Shown: positions 17,649 through 27,947 of the stretch, piece after piece
How positions within the stretch are numbered: the stretch's first letter is position 1
Layout of the letters: each line of letters begins with the position of its first letter
Source of the DNA: RYN-230 sp963813975
GTDB lineage: Bacteria; Actinomycetota; Actinomycetes; Streptosporangiales; Streptosporangiaceae
Assembly: GCA_963813975.1 (NCBI GenBank)
Contig: CAWFAP010000004.1
Coordinates: forward strand, 62,001-126,000
Reading direction: 5' to 3'
DNA: 64,000 nucleotides
Position numbers and translations under genes: made by a program
Notes under the pieces: generated by a model
What the model was told of the DNA's origin: nothing
Seen by the model: only the letters and a program-made list of their open reading frames with translations
Database searches by the model: none

Positions 17649-18753
17649 GTGTGGACGACATGGCGGGCCGCCACCCAGGAGGCGCTGTACGGCCGGGACG
17701 GCTTCTACGCCCGCGGGGAACGCCCCGCGGCCCACTTCCGCACCTCGGTGCACGCCTCGCCGCGCTATGCCGGGGCCATCCTGGCCCTGCTCCGCCACGC
17801 GGACGCGGCGCTCGGCCACCCGGACCGGCTCGACCTGGTGGACATCGGTGCGGGCCAGGGCGAGTTGCTGGGCCAGGTCCTGGAGCTCGCGCAGCACCTG
17901 CCCGCCGGTCCCGGCCCAGCCGGCGGGAGCCAGCCCGCGCCGCACCACCTGGCCCCGGGCCGGCCCGGTGCCGGCCGGCCGCGGGCTTTCTTTTCCGCAA
18001 CGGATCGTTCCGCACGCGGTCGAGGTCGCACCGCACTGTCCCGGGGGCGACAGCCGGATCCGCTGGTCGGCGGCGCTGCCCGACCGGATCCGCGGGCTGG
18101 TCGTCGCCAGCGAGTGGCTGGACAACATTCCCCTGGACGTGGCCGAGCTGGCCCCGGACGGCCCGCGGATCGTGCTGGTCGATCCCGACAGCGGCGCGGA
18201 GCGGACCGGGCCGGCCGCCGGGCCGGCCGAGCAGGAGTGGCTGCACCAGTGGTGGCCGCTGCACCATCCCGGGGACCGCGCCGAGCTGGGTCATCCGCGC
18301 TGCGCGGCCTGGGCGGGCGTGATCGGCCGGCTCGACGGCGGTCTCGCGCTGGCCGCGGACTACGGGCACACCCGGGGCGCCCGGCCGCAGGGCGGGACCC
18401 TGGCCGGGTTCCGCGACGGCCGGGCGGTCCGGCCGATCCCGGACGGGTCACGGGACATCACCGCGCACGTGGCCCTGGACGCGTGCGCGGCGGCGGGGAC
18501 CGCGGCCGGGGCCACGCGGACCCTGCTCACCACGCAGCGCTCGGCGTTGCGGGCGCTCGGCCTGAGTACACGCCGCCCGCCGCTCAGCCAGGCCGACCGC
18601 GACCCGGCCGGGTACCTGACCGCGCTGCGGGTGGCGGCGGAGGAGGCGGAGCTGACCGACCCGGCCGGGCTCGGCGGGTTCGGATGGCTAGTCCAGGCGG
18701 TGGGGGTGCCGCTGCCCGCCCCGCTCGCGGGCCTGGCGGCCCGCTGGTTCTGA
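17649..18753 (+). pseudogene. MidA-type (DUF185/NDUFAF7) SAM-dependent methyltransferase, frameshifted
   Basis: Two halves of one protein lie in different frames. The first (GTG 17649 to about 17900) reads YGRDGFYARGERPAAHFRTS and LVDIGAGQGELL, the family N-terminus and SAM loop. The second (from about 18005 to the stop at 18753) reads RGLVVASEWLDNIPLDVAEL and ADYGHTRGARPQGGTLAGF, then FGWLVQAVGVPLP. A shift of plus one frame occurs between about 17895 and 18000. That stretch is GC-rich with CCGGCC repeats and seems longer than in relatives. Either a real frameshift or an assembly error. MidA proteins methylate arginine on complex I subunits in eukaryotes, and the next gene encodes a NuoD homologue five bases away. 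Confidence 0.7.
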
Positions 18754-18757
18754 CACG

Positions 18758-20041
18758 ATGGAGCGCATGGCGCAGCGTCAGGCCGAGGCGGTCACCAGCA
18801 GCTGGGCAGCCGGGCCCGGCGACAGCGACTCCGCCGATGGCGACGTGCTGATCAACCTGGGCCAGGGGCACCCGTCCGGGCATGGCCTGCTCCGGCTGCG
18901 GCTCACCCTGGAGGGCGACCGGATCGTGACGGCCGACCCGGTCATCGGCTACGTGCACCGGGGGGCCGAGAAGCTGTTCGAGGCCCGCGACTACCGGCAG
19001 ATCATCGTTCTCGCCAACCGGCATGACTGGCTGGGGGCATTCGCGAGCGAACTCGGCGTGGTGCTGGCCGCCGAGCGGCTGGCCGGCATCGAGGTGCCGC
19101 CGCGGGGCGTGTGGGCCCGGACGTTGCTGGCCGAGCTCAACCGGGTGCTGAGCCACCTGGCGTTCCTGGGCTCGTACCCGCCGGAAGTGGCCGGCGCTGG
19201 CGCGGGCCCGGACGAGGCGGGGGCGGCGGCCGGGGCCGGGGGCACGGCGGCGGGAGCCGGGGGCACGGCGGCCGGGCCGGACGAGGCGGTGCGGGCAGCG
19301 GAGGCGGGGGCCGCGGCGGTCCGGGCCCGGGAGTTGCTCCAGTCGATCATGGAAGAGGTCTCGGGCGGCCGGATGCACTACATGTTCAACCGGGTCGGCG
19401 GGCTGAAGGAGGAACTGCCCGCGGGCTGGCTGGGCCGGGTCGGCGCGGCCGTCGCCGGGGTTCGCGCGGACCTGCCCCGGATCGGCGCGATCGTGCGGGA
19501 CAGCGAGCGGTTCCGCGGCCGGACCCGGGGCGTGGGCGTGCTCACCGGCGAGCAGGTGGGCCAGTACGGGGTGAGCGGCCCGGCGGCGCGGGCCTCCGGG
19601 GTGGACTTCGACCTGCGCCGGGACGAGCCCTACCTGGCGTACGGCGAGCTGGCCGGGCCGCTGCGGGTGGTGATCCGGGGCGACGGTGACTGCCTGGCCC
19701 GGTTCGAGTGCCTGCTGGACCAGGTGGCCGTGTCCCTGGATCTGGCCGACGCGTGCGCCAGCCGGCTGGCCAGCCTGCCGCCGGGCCCGCTGAGTGCCCG
19801 GATTCCCAAGGTGCTGAAGATCCCGGAGGGGCACACGTACGCCTGGACCGAGGGCCCGCTGGGCCTGAGCGGCTACTACCTGGTGTCCCGGGGCGGGAAG
19901 ACACCGTGGCGGCTTAAGGTGCGCTCCGCATCGTTCAGCAACGTCCAGGTCCTGGGCGAGCTGCTGCCCGGCCACCGGGTGGCCGACCTGAGCCCGATTC
20001 TCGGCTCCCTGTTCTTCGTGGTGGGAGACATGGACCGCTAG
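18758..20041 (+). CDS. Orphan NuoD-like protein (NADH dehydrogenase 49 kDa subunit paralogue)
   Basis: A 427-residue homologue of the quinone-site subunit of complex I. Recognisable are GYVHRGAEKLFE, IIVLANRHDW, MEEVSGGRMHYMFNRVGG and the C-terminal PKVLKIPEGHTYAWTEGP. No other nuo genes are nearby, as with the second nuoD copies of streptomycetes. A Gly/Ala-rich insert at about 147-185 contains a tandem repeat of AGAGGTAA, encoded by a near-perfect 24-base duplication around 19234-19270. It starts five bases after the MidA-type gene with no ribosome site, so it was probably coupled to it. Function unknown; it may be a regulatory or alternative subunit. Confidence 0.88.
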   Translation: MERMAQRQAEAVTSSWAAGPGDSDSADGDVLINLGQGHPSGHGLLRLRLTLEGDRIVTADPVIGYVHRGAEKLFEARDYRQIIVLANRHDWLGAFASELGVVLAAERLAGIEVPPRGVWARTLLAELNRVLSHLAFLGSYPPEVAGAGAGPDEAGAAAGAGGTAAGAGGTAAGPDEAVRAAEAGAAAVRARELLQSIMEEVSGGRMHYMFNRVGGLKEELPAGWLGRVGAAVAGVRADLPRIGAIVRDSERFRGRTRGVGVLTGEQVGQYGVSGPAARASGVDFDLRRDEPYLAYGELAGPLRVVIRGDGDCLARFECLLDQVAVSLDLADACASRLASLPPGPLSARIPKVLKIPEGHTYAWTEGPLGLSGYYLVSRGGKTPWRLKVRSASFSNVQVLGELLPGHRVADLSPILGSLFFVVGDMDR

Positions 20042-20149
20042 GGCTGCGTCTCAGCGGTGCGGTGTCCCGGCTGGGCCTGCCGCTGTGGTGTCCCGGCGGA
20101 CGGCATGGGTGCGCCATCAGCCCGGCCGGGGACGCGGGCGGCGGTGGGG

Positions 20150-20404
20150 TCAGCCCGGTGCGGGATCCCGGCGGGGGGCGACGAACGTGCCGCGGCCCTG
20201 CCTGGTGATGATCAGCCCGCGCTCCCGCAGCACCTTCATCGCGTGCCGCACCGTCTGGTACGCGACCCCGTACTCCTCGGCCAGGCTCCGCTCCGACGGC
20301 AGCTTGTGGATGATCTCCCCGGCCTCGATGCGCACGGCGATATTGTTCGCGACCTGCACATACGCAAAGTCGGCGCCGAGCGGATCCACTGGTGACGCAC
20401 CCAC
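20150..20404 (-). CDS. Short GntR-family DNA-binding protein
   Basis: An 84-residue protein made almost only of the GntR winged helix (IAVRIEAGEIIHKLPSERSLA, then AYQTVRHAMKVLRERGLI and RQGRGTFV). It lacks the effector domain of full GntR regulators (about 230-250 residues). Start GTG 20404. Such mini-GntR proteins may repress their own divergent promoter. The 78-base gap to the divergent small-protein gene holds four AGTGCT half sites, the likely operator. Confidence 0.85.
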   Translation of the reverse strand: MGASPVDPLGADFAYVQVANNIAVRIEAGEIIHKLPSERSLAEEYGVAYQTVRHAMKVLRERGLIITRQGRGTFVAPRRDPAPG

Positions 20405-20446
20405 ATGATCAAGGTATGTACCACTGGGAGCTGCCTAAACACCTGC

Positions 20447-20479
20447 TAGCACTCAGTGCTCTCAGTGCTATAGAGTGCT
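20447..20479. promoter_or_regulatory. Cluster of AGTGCT half sites, likely GntR operator
   Basis: Within 33 bases lie TAGCACT (20447-20453), AGTGCT (20455-20460), AGTGCTA (20464-20470) and GAGTGCT (20473-20479). The first two form a perfect AGCACT-C-AGTGCT palindrome. The first and third form TAGCACT-N10-AGTGCTA. The cluster ends three bases before the ATG of the small protein, so a bound repressor would block its promoter or leaderless start. Assignment to the adjacent GntR is inference. Confidence 0.55.
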
Positions 20480-20482
20480 CCC

Positions 20483-20686
20483 ATGGATGATGATGAGTTA
20501 GATGGCGAGCCTCCGTCGTGGTGGCCGTACGCCACGGAGCTGCCCGCCTGGTATGTGTGGCGGGGGATCAGCGGCCTGCTGTACGCGCGAAAACGCGGCA
20601 GCTCGCCGCCCATGGTGGTCCGCGGCGAAGACGCCGTCGACCTCCGCGACCAGATCCGGCGCGAGGAGTTCCTCCGCTCCGGGTAG
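20483..20686 (+). CDS. Small WRG-type protein, copy 1
   Basis: A 67-residue acidic-then-basic cytoplasmic protein with no signal or membrane segment. The core is a conserved Trp-rich stretch, ELPAWYVWRGISGLLYAR, followed by SSPPMVVRGED. By hand alignment 33 of 52 residues match the small protein at 52477-52707, so the window has two paralogues. ATG 20483 lies directly after the half-site cluster, without a ribosome site, which suggests a leaderless message. It is divergent from a mini-GntR. I recall similar small proteins next to HTH genes in Streptosporangiales and streptomycetes, function unknown. Confidence 0.75.
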   Translation: MDDDELDGEPPSWWPYATELPAWYVWRGISGLLYARKRGSSPPMVVRGEDAVDLRDQIRREEFLRSG

Positions 20687-20716
20687 GACGGGCCGGATGC
20701 CCGGCGCAGCACGTGC

Positions 20717-21187
20717 TCAGCGCGGGGCGCGCTGCCAGTCGGCGTCCTCGTCGTCGTCCGAGGGGACCCGGCAGCTGTGCTCCAGGTAGAGCGCGGCGAG
20801 CACCAGCAGCCCGGCGGCCAGGAGCGTGCCGCCCGAGGTGATCGCGTCGCTGCGCGGCACGGACTTGCTGAGCGAGCTGGTCAGGTAGACCAGGGCCCCC
20901 GCGGCCAGCCCGCCGATGACCGCGGCCGCGTGCGAGCTCGCCTTGGCCAGGGCCGCCATCCGGACCGCGGCCAGCGGGGCGATGGGCTTCAGCCCGGGCC
21001 CCCCGCGGATCCGGGCCCGCAGGTTCCGGCCGCTGAAGGCTTCCGCGATGGCCAGCAACAGCATGGCCACCGCGGCGGTCCACGGCAGCGGCGGGAGGGA
21101 CGCGTACACGATGCGCAGCACCAGCCAGGACCCGAGCAGGCTGATCACGGCGGTGACGACCAGCACCCAGGTCCGCGTCGGCGTCAT
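20717..21187 (-). CDS. DUF3180 integral membrane protein (Rv3605c type)
   Basis: A 156-residue protein with four predicted helices (WVLVVTAVISLLGSWLVLRIV; PWTAAVAMLLLAIAEAF; HAAAVIGGLAAGALVYL; GGTLLAAGLLVLAALYLE). It has the DUF3180 hallmark of an Ala/Ser-rich AKASSHAAA between helices 2 and 3, and a short acidic tail. The ATG 21187 overlaps the folK stop by four bases (ATGA). It is the last gene of the folate operon, as in mycobacteria. Function unknown. Confidence 0.9.
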   Translation of the reverse strand: MTPTRTWVLVVTAVISLLGSWLVLRIVYASLPPLPWTAAVAMLLLAIAEAFSGRNLRARIRGGPGLKPIAPLAAVRMAALAKASSHAAAVIGGLAAGALVYLTSSLSKSVPRSDAITSGGTLLAAGLLVLAALYLEHSCRVPSDDDEDADWQRAPR

Positions 21188-21726
21188 GCCGTGGCCCGCA
21201 ACTGCGCATCGCCGAGCCGCCTCACGCCGAGCTGGCCGCCATTCCTGGCGGCCACGGCGTCCAGCAGCACGGCCACCGGGCCGCGCCCCGGGATCTCCGC
21301 GACCGGGTCGGCGTCGAGCCAGGGCGCCAGCACGAAGGCGCGCTCCCACGCCCTCGGGTGCGGGAGCGTCAGCTCCGGATCGTCGCTCACCACGTCACCG
21401 TAAACGATGACATCGACATCCAGGGTTCGCGGACCCCAGACCTCGTGCCGGACGCGCCCGAAGGCCGCCTCCGCGGCCTGGCCCCGGCGCAGCAGGGCCG
21501 ACGGGGAGAGCGTGGTCTCGGCGATGAGCACCGCGTTGAGGTATTCGGGCTGCGGCGGGCCGCCGACCGGCACGGTCTCGTACACCGGCGACAGCGCGAC
21601 CAGGGCCACGCTTGGCGCGCCGAGCAGGGCGTCGACGCCGCCCTGCAGCGTGGCCAGCCGGTCCCCCAGGTTGCTGCCGAGCGCCAGCACGGTCCGCCGG
21701 GGCGCGCCCGGCCCGGTGCCGCTCAT
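21184..21726 (-). CDS. folK: 2-amino-4-hydroxy-6-hydroxymethyldihydropteridine pyrophosphokinase
   Basis: Transfers pyrophosphate from ATP to 6-hydroxymethyl-dihydropterin in folate synthesis. The 180-residue protein has VLALGSNLGDR, PVYETVPVGGPPQPEYLNAV, and the signature WGPRTLDVDVIVYG followed by LTLPHPRAWERAFVLAPW. ATG 21726 overlaps the folB stop by four bases. The longer open frame upstream is the antisense-like shadow of folB and is not used. Confidence 0.97.
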   Translation of the reverse strand: MSGTGPGAPRRTVLALGSNLGDRLATLQGGVDALLGAPSVALVALSPVYETVPVGGPPQPEYLNAVLIAETTLSPSALLRRGQAAEAAFGRVRHEVWGPRTLDVDVIVYGDVVSDDPELTLPHPRAWERAFVLAPWLDADPVAEIPGRGPVAVLLDAVAARNGGQLGVRRLGDAQLRATA

Positions 21727-22088
21727 GGGCGCGCACGGCGGATCGTCACCGCGATGTCGTCGCACGCGTGGCCGACGGGCGCATGCGGCTTGTGCACGGT
21801 GATCTCCACCTCGCGGACCAGCGGCTCGGCCACCGCCGCGTCGGCCAGGCGCTGGGCCAGCGTCTCGATGAGCCGCACCGGCGGGCCGGTCACGATGGCC
21901 GCGAGACGGTCCGCCAGCGCCGCGTAGTTCACGGTCAGGGCGAGATCGTCGCTGGCCGCGGCGGGCGAGGTGTCCAGCCACAGCACGGCGTCCACGAGAA
22001 ACTCCTGGCCGTCGCGGCGCTCGCTGTCCAGCACCCCGTGGTAGCCGTACCCGCGCAGCCCGCGCAGGGCGATCTGGTCCAGGCTCAT
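21723..22088 (-). CDS. folB: Dihydroneopterin aldolase
   Basis: Converts dihydroneopterin to hydroxymethyl-dihydropterin and glycolaldehyde. The 121-residue protein starts MSLDQIALRGLRGYGYHGV (the catalytic-pocket region) and has the glutamate-containing segment RLIETLAQRLAD and VREVEITVHKPHAPV. ATG 22088 overlaps the folP stop by four bases, so translation of folP-folB-folK-DUF3180 is coupled throughout. Confidence 0.96.
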   Translation of the reverse strand: MSLDQIALRGLRGYGYHGVLDSERRDGQEFLVDAVLWLDTSPAAASDDLALTVNYAALADRLAAIVTGPPVRLIETLAQRLADAAVAEPLVREVEITVHKPHAPVGHACDDIAVTIRRARP

Positions 22089-23020
22089 CCTGCCTCCCCG
22101 GCCGGCCCGGCTCCCGGGGCGGCCGCAGCCGCCGGGCAGGCCCCGGCGGCCTGGCGCCACGCCTCGGCGACCCGCACCGCGTCCGCGTTGCCCGGGACCT
22201 GGTGCACCCGGGCACACCAGGCGCCGCCCGCGGCGGCCAGGGCGGTCACCGACACGGTAGCGTCGTCCGACCCCGCGAACGGCCGCGGCGTCCCGTCCGG
22301 GGCGGCCAGCAGCCGGCCGAGGAACCGTTTGCGTGAGGCGCCGATCAGCACCGGGAACGGCCGCGCCCGGCCACCGAGCGAGCTGACCTCACCCAGGTGG
22401 GTGAGCAGGGCCCAGTTGTGCTCGGGCCGCTTGGCGAAGCCGAGGCCGGGATCCAGGACGATCATGGCCGGGTCCACCCCGGCCTGCGTCACCACGTCCA
22501 CCCGCTGGCACAGTTCCTCGCTGACCTCGGCCACGACGTCCTGGTAGATGGCCCGGGAGTCCATGCTGTGGCTGTGCCCCCGCCAGTGCATCACGACGTA
22601 GGGCACCCCCGCGGCCGCGACGAGCCGCGGCATCTGGGGGTCGGCCAGGCCGCCGCTCACGTCGTTGACCAGCCGGGCCCCCGCTTCCAGGGCCCGCTCG
22701 GCCACCTCGGCCCGCATCGTGTCCACGCTGACCGGGACACGCGCCGCGACCAGGCCCCGGATGACCGGCCCGACCCGGCGCAGTTCTTCCTCCGCGGTGA
22801 TGCGCTGCGCACCCGGGCGGGTAGATTCGCCGCCCACGTCCACGATATCGGCGCCCTGGGCCCGGAGTTCCAGGCCATGGCCGACCCCGGCCTCCGCGCC
22901 GAACCACTCACCCCCGTCGGAGAACGAGTCGGGGGTGACGTTCACCACGCCCATGACCAGGCACCGTCCCGGGTCCGGGAGCCCCGGCGGGCTGGCGGCC
23001 CGGGCCGTGTCGATGATCAC
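22085..23020 (-). CDS. folP: Dihydropteroate synthase
   Basis: Joins p-aminobenzoate to the pterin diphosphate; the sulfonamide target. The TIM-barrel motifs are present in order: MGVVNVTPDSFSDGG, DVGGESTRPGAQR, PVSVDTMRAEVAE, RLVNDVSGG, and LDPGLGFAKRPEHN, LIGASRKRFLG. The 311 residues include an Ala/Gly/Pro-rich tail of about 20 after the normal end. GTG 23020 starts the protein, with TAGGG about eight bases upstream. First of the four coupled folate genes after a small gap from the DUF2156 gene. Confidence 0.97.
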   Translation of the reverse strand: MIIDTARAASPPGLPDPGRCLVMGVVNVTPDSFSDGGEWFGAEAGVGHGLELRAQGADIVDVGGESTRPGAQRITAEEELRRVGPVIRGLVAARVPVSVDTMRAEVAERALEAGARLVNDVSGGLADPQMPRLVAAAGVPYVVMHWRGHSHSMDSRAIYQDVVAEVSEELCQRVDVVTQAGVDPAMIVLDPGLGFAKRPEHNWALLTHLGEVSSLGGRARPFPVLIGASRKRFLGRLLAAPDGTPRPFAGSDDATVSVTALAAAGGAWCARVHQVPGNADAVRVAEAWRQAAGACPAAAAAPGAGPAGEAG

Positions 23021-23108
23021 GGGGTAACCCTACGCGGCAACTCCCCACCCGGGCCTGCGCAGCAGTAAGCCCCGGGGACCGCGACCGGGACCGGGACCGG
23101 GCCGGGCG

Positions 23109-25016
23109 CTAGCTGGGCGGGCGGGACGCGTTTAACGCGGCCAGCCGCCGCCGGGCCTTGGCCAGCCCGAGGCGGCGGGCCAGCCGGCGCAGCTCCAGCT
23201 TCGGCCACACCAGGAAGGCCTCAGCCTCCAGGGCGGCGAGGGCGACCCGGGGCGCGTCCGACGCGCCGGGGAAAACGAAGAACCGGGGTACCCAGACCGG
23301 GGCGAACTTCGCATTGAACTTGTACAGCGACTCGATCTGGAACCAGCGGGAGGCGAACAGCAGGATCCCGCGCCACAGCCGGAGCACCGGGCCGGCGCCG
23401 ATCCGCTCGCCGCGCTCCAGCGCGGACCGGAACACCGCGAAGTTCAGCGAGATGCGCTTGATCCCCAGCGACCCGGCCGCCTTGATGGTCTCCACGATGA
23501 GGAAGTCATTGACCCCCGGCTGGGCCGACCGGTCGCGGCGCATGAGGTCCAGCGAGAGCCCGTCCGCGCCCCAGGGCACGAAGTGCAGGATGCCGCGGAG
23601 GACCCCGTTCTCGGTGGCGGTGGCGATCACGCAGCGCTCGTCCCCAGGGGCACCCAGGCGGCCCAGGGCCATGGAGAAACCGCGCTCGGTCGGGTTACCG
23701 CGCCATGAGCCCGCCTGGCGGGCGAACTCCGCGATCCCGTCGCAGCCGACGTCTCCGGCCCGGCGTATGTCGGCGACGTAGCCGCTGCGCTCGACCCGGT
23801 TCACCATCTGCCGCACGTTGCGCATGGACCGGCCCTTGAGGCTGAAGTCGGCCACCTCCACGACCGCCTCGTCGCCGAGCTCGAGCGCGGTCAGCTCGCC
23901 CTCCCGGCACCAGACCTCGGCGGCGAGCTCGCCGCAGCCCATCACCGCGGGCACCCAGGCGTGCCGGGCCGCCTCGTCGAGGAACGCGTGGATGGCCCCG
24001 GGCCAGGCCTCCGGGTCGCCGAGCGGGTCACCGCCGGCCAGCATCACCCCGGACACCACCCGGTAGCCGATGCAGGACTTCCCGGTCGGCGACCAGATGA
24101 TGCTCTTGTCGCTGCGCAGTGTGAAGTAGCCGAGAGAGTCCCGGTCGCCCTGCTTCTTGAGCAGATCCCGGACCCGTTCTGAGTCCTGCTGGCCCAGCCG
24201 CCCGGCGGGCCGGGCGGGCCGGAAGAACAGGTACGCGGTGACGATCAGGGTGAACAGGCCGAGTGTGCCGGTCAGGATGGAGAACAGGTCGTTGCTCCGC
24301 TCAGGCGCGAAGTGGACCGGGCCGGACACGCCGACCAGGCCGTACACGACGTGCACCATGCGCTGCCAGAGCGAGTAGTCCTGGGCCAGGCCGCGGGCCA
24401 GCAGGATGTAGGTGAGCCCGATGGCCACGTCGGCCACCACCAGCCCGAGGAAGACCCACAGGGCCCGCCACCGGGTCCGCGGGTCGCCCACCGCGTAGAA
24501 CTCGGCCCGGAAGTACAGCAGCGCGCCCACCAGGGCCGCCGAGATGCACGCGGTGGTGATCCGGCCCTCCCGGAACGGGATCACGTGCACCACGACGCTG
24601 ACCGCGAGCAGCAGCGTCACGGCCTCCCAGGCGCGCCGCTTCCGCCGCTTCAGGCCGTGCGACAGCATCAGCAGCAGCAGGCCGATGATGACCGAGACCG
24701 TATGCGTGACGTTGACCAGCGTGCCGGGCACGAACGGGTGGATCCGGGACAGCCTGGTGGAGTAGACCAGGCCGGGCCGGACCACCTCGATGATGTCGGC
24801 CAGGCCGATCAGCAGGGCCAGCCAGCCTGCCGTGATGGGCACCCAGCGCCGCTGGTTCCGGCGGTCCGGGGGCCGCGGGGGCTGGTGCTCGGCTGCGGGC
24901 GGCCTGACCGCCGGATGCGCAGCCACCGAGCCCGCAGCTGGGGAGCCCGAAGCAGGCGAGTCGGCAACACTCAAAGTCTTGCCCCCGCCCACAGGCTTTT
25001 CGTCAGTGTCAGACAT
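23109..25016 (-). CDS. Phosphatidylglycerol lysyltransferase-like membrane protein (DUF2156)
   Basis: A 635-residue protein related to the catalytic half of MprF/LysX. After a disordered N-terminus, about seven membrane helices span residues 60-290 (for example VNVTHTVSVIIGLLLLML and LGLVVADVAIGLTYILLA). The C-terminal twin-GNAT DUF2156 domain follows (DSLGYFTLRSDKSIIWSPTG, GDPLGDPEAWP, SMRNVRQMVNRVERSGY). MprF-type enzymes attach lysine to phosphatidylglycerol and reduce sensitivity to cationic peptides. The fused tRNA synthetase of mycobacterial LysX is absent. ATG 25016 (MSDTDEKPVGG) is chosen over GTG 25046. It sits between folE and folP, an intrusion relative to mycobacteria. Confidence 0.88.
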   Translation of the reverse strand: MSDTDEKPVGGGKTLSVADSPASGSPAAGSVAAHPAVRPPAAEHQPPRPPDRRNQRRWVPITAGWLALLIGLADIIEVVRPGLVYSTRLSRIHPFVPGTLVNVTHTVSVIIGLLLLMLSHGLKRRKRRAWEAVTLLLAVSVVVHVIPFREGRITTACISAALVGALLYFRAEFYAVGDPRTRWRALWVFLGLVVADVAIGLTYILLARGLAQDYSLWQRMVHVVYGLVGVSGPVHFAPERSNDLFSILTGTLGLFTLIVTAYLFFRPARPAGRLGQQDSERVRDLLKKQGDRDSLGYFTLRSDKSIIWSPTGKSCIGYRVVSGVMLAGGDPLGDPEAWPGAIHAFLDEAARHAWVPAVMGCGELAAEVWCREGELTALELGDEAVVEVADFSLKGRSMRNVRQMVNRVERSGYVADIRRAGDVGCDGIAEFARQAGSWRGNPTERGFSMALGRLGAPGDERCVIATATENGVLRGILHFVPWGADGLSLDLMRRDRSAQPGVNDFLIVETIKAAGSLGIKRISLNFAVFRSALERGERIGAGPVLRLWRGILLFASRWFQIESLYKFNAKFAPVWVPRFFVFPGASDAPRVALAALEAEAFLVWPKLELRRLARRLGLAKARRRLAALNASRPPS

Positions 25017-25095
25017 CTGCGTCACGCCCTGAATCACAGGCCACAAGCGTAGTCATGCGCCGCACAAACTGCGGGCAATCCGCCCAAGGGGAACG

Positions 25096-25679
25096 TTACC
25101 CGGTGGCCCGCCGCCCGAATAGCAAGCTCATCGCTTCCATTCGGGTACTTTGACTTTCCCTGATGATCCCGCGAACAGCCGAGGTCACAGTCTTTGCGCC
25201 AGGCTTACGCACGCCGCGCATCGACATGCACAGATGCTCCGCCTCGATCACCACCAGGACGCCCCGCGGCTCGAGGACGTTCATCAGACCGTCCGCGATC
25301 TGCGTGGTCATGCGCTCCTGTACCTGCGGACGGCGTGCGTAAACTTCGACGAGCCGGACCAGCTTGGACAGCCCGGTGATCTGACCCTTTTCGTTTGGTA
25401 TATAGCCGATATGCGCCATGCCAAAAAAGGGCACCAAATGATGCTCACACGTGCTGTAGACCTCGATGTCCCGCACCAGTACCAGCTCGTCGTGATCGGC
25501 GTCGAACACCGTGGTGAGCACGTCCTCGGCCCGCTGGCCGAGCCCGGAGAACTGCTCCGCGTAGGCCCGGGCGACCCGGGCCGGGGTGTCCCGGAGCCCG
25601 TCCCGCTCGGGATCCTCACCGACGGCGAGCAGGATCTCCCGCACCGCGCGTTCGATGCGCGGGGCGTCGAAATCGGTAC

Positions 25680-25683
<4 letters not shown>
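25096..25683 (-). CDS. folE: GTP cyclohydrolase I
   Basis: Converts GTP to dihydroneopterin triphosphate, the entry to folate synthesis. The 195-residue enzyme has the zinc and active-site motif YSTCEHHLVPFFG (C79, H82) and EHLCMSMRGVRKPGA (C152). GLSKLVRLVEVYARRPQVQE is also present. GTG 25683 overlaps the ftsH stop as GTGA, so it is coupled to ftsH. A longer frame runs back into ftsH in another frame and is ignored. Confidence 0.97.
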
Positions 25684-27719
<2,036 letters not shown>

Positions 27720-27947
27720 CGATGACCGGCCCCGCCAGTTATGCGCGGGTTCCTCCTGACCAGCTTCATGTCCGGCCGATCCCGGCTGGACTGCCTTCCG
27801 CCTGAGTGAGCATGCCTGGCTTCCTTGTCATAGCCGGCTGCGCTTGTCATTCCCCGGCCGCGCTGCCGGAATACCCGACGGTACACCCCGGCCGGCACCA
27901 CCGGCACGGAGAAGCTGCCGCCAGGACACAGCGAGCCTTCGCACAAG

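Noticed and set aside
16734..18851. Plus-strand frame of 705 codons
   Set aside because: Its first third is antisense to the DUF2520 gene and its end is an out-of-frame reading of the methyltransferase; only about 17649-17900 is meaningful.
20447..20470. CIRCE element (HrcA site)
   Set aside because: TAGCACT and AGTGCTA are present, but the gap is one base too short and no heat shock gene is adjacent; a GntR operator explains the extra half sites better.
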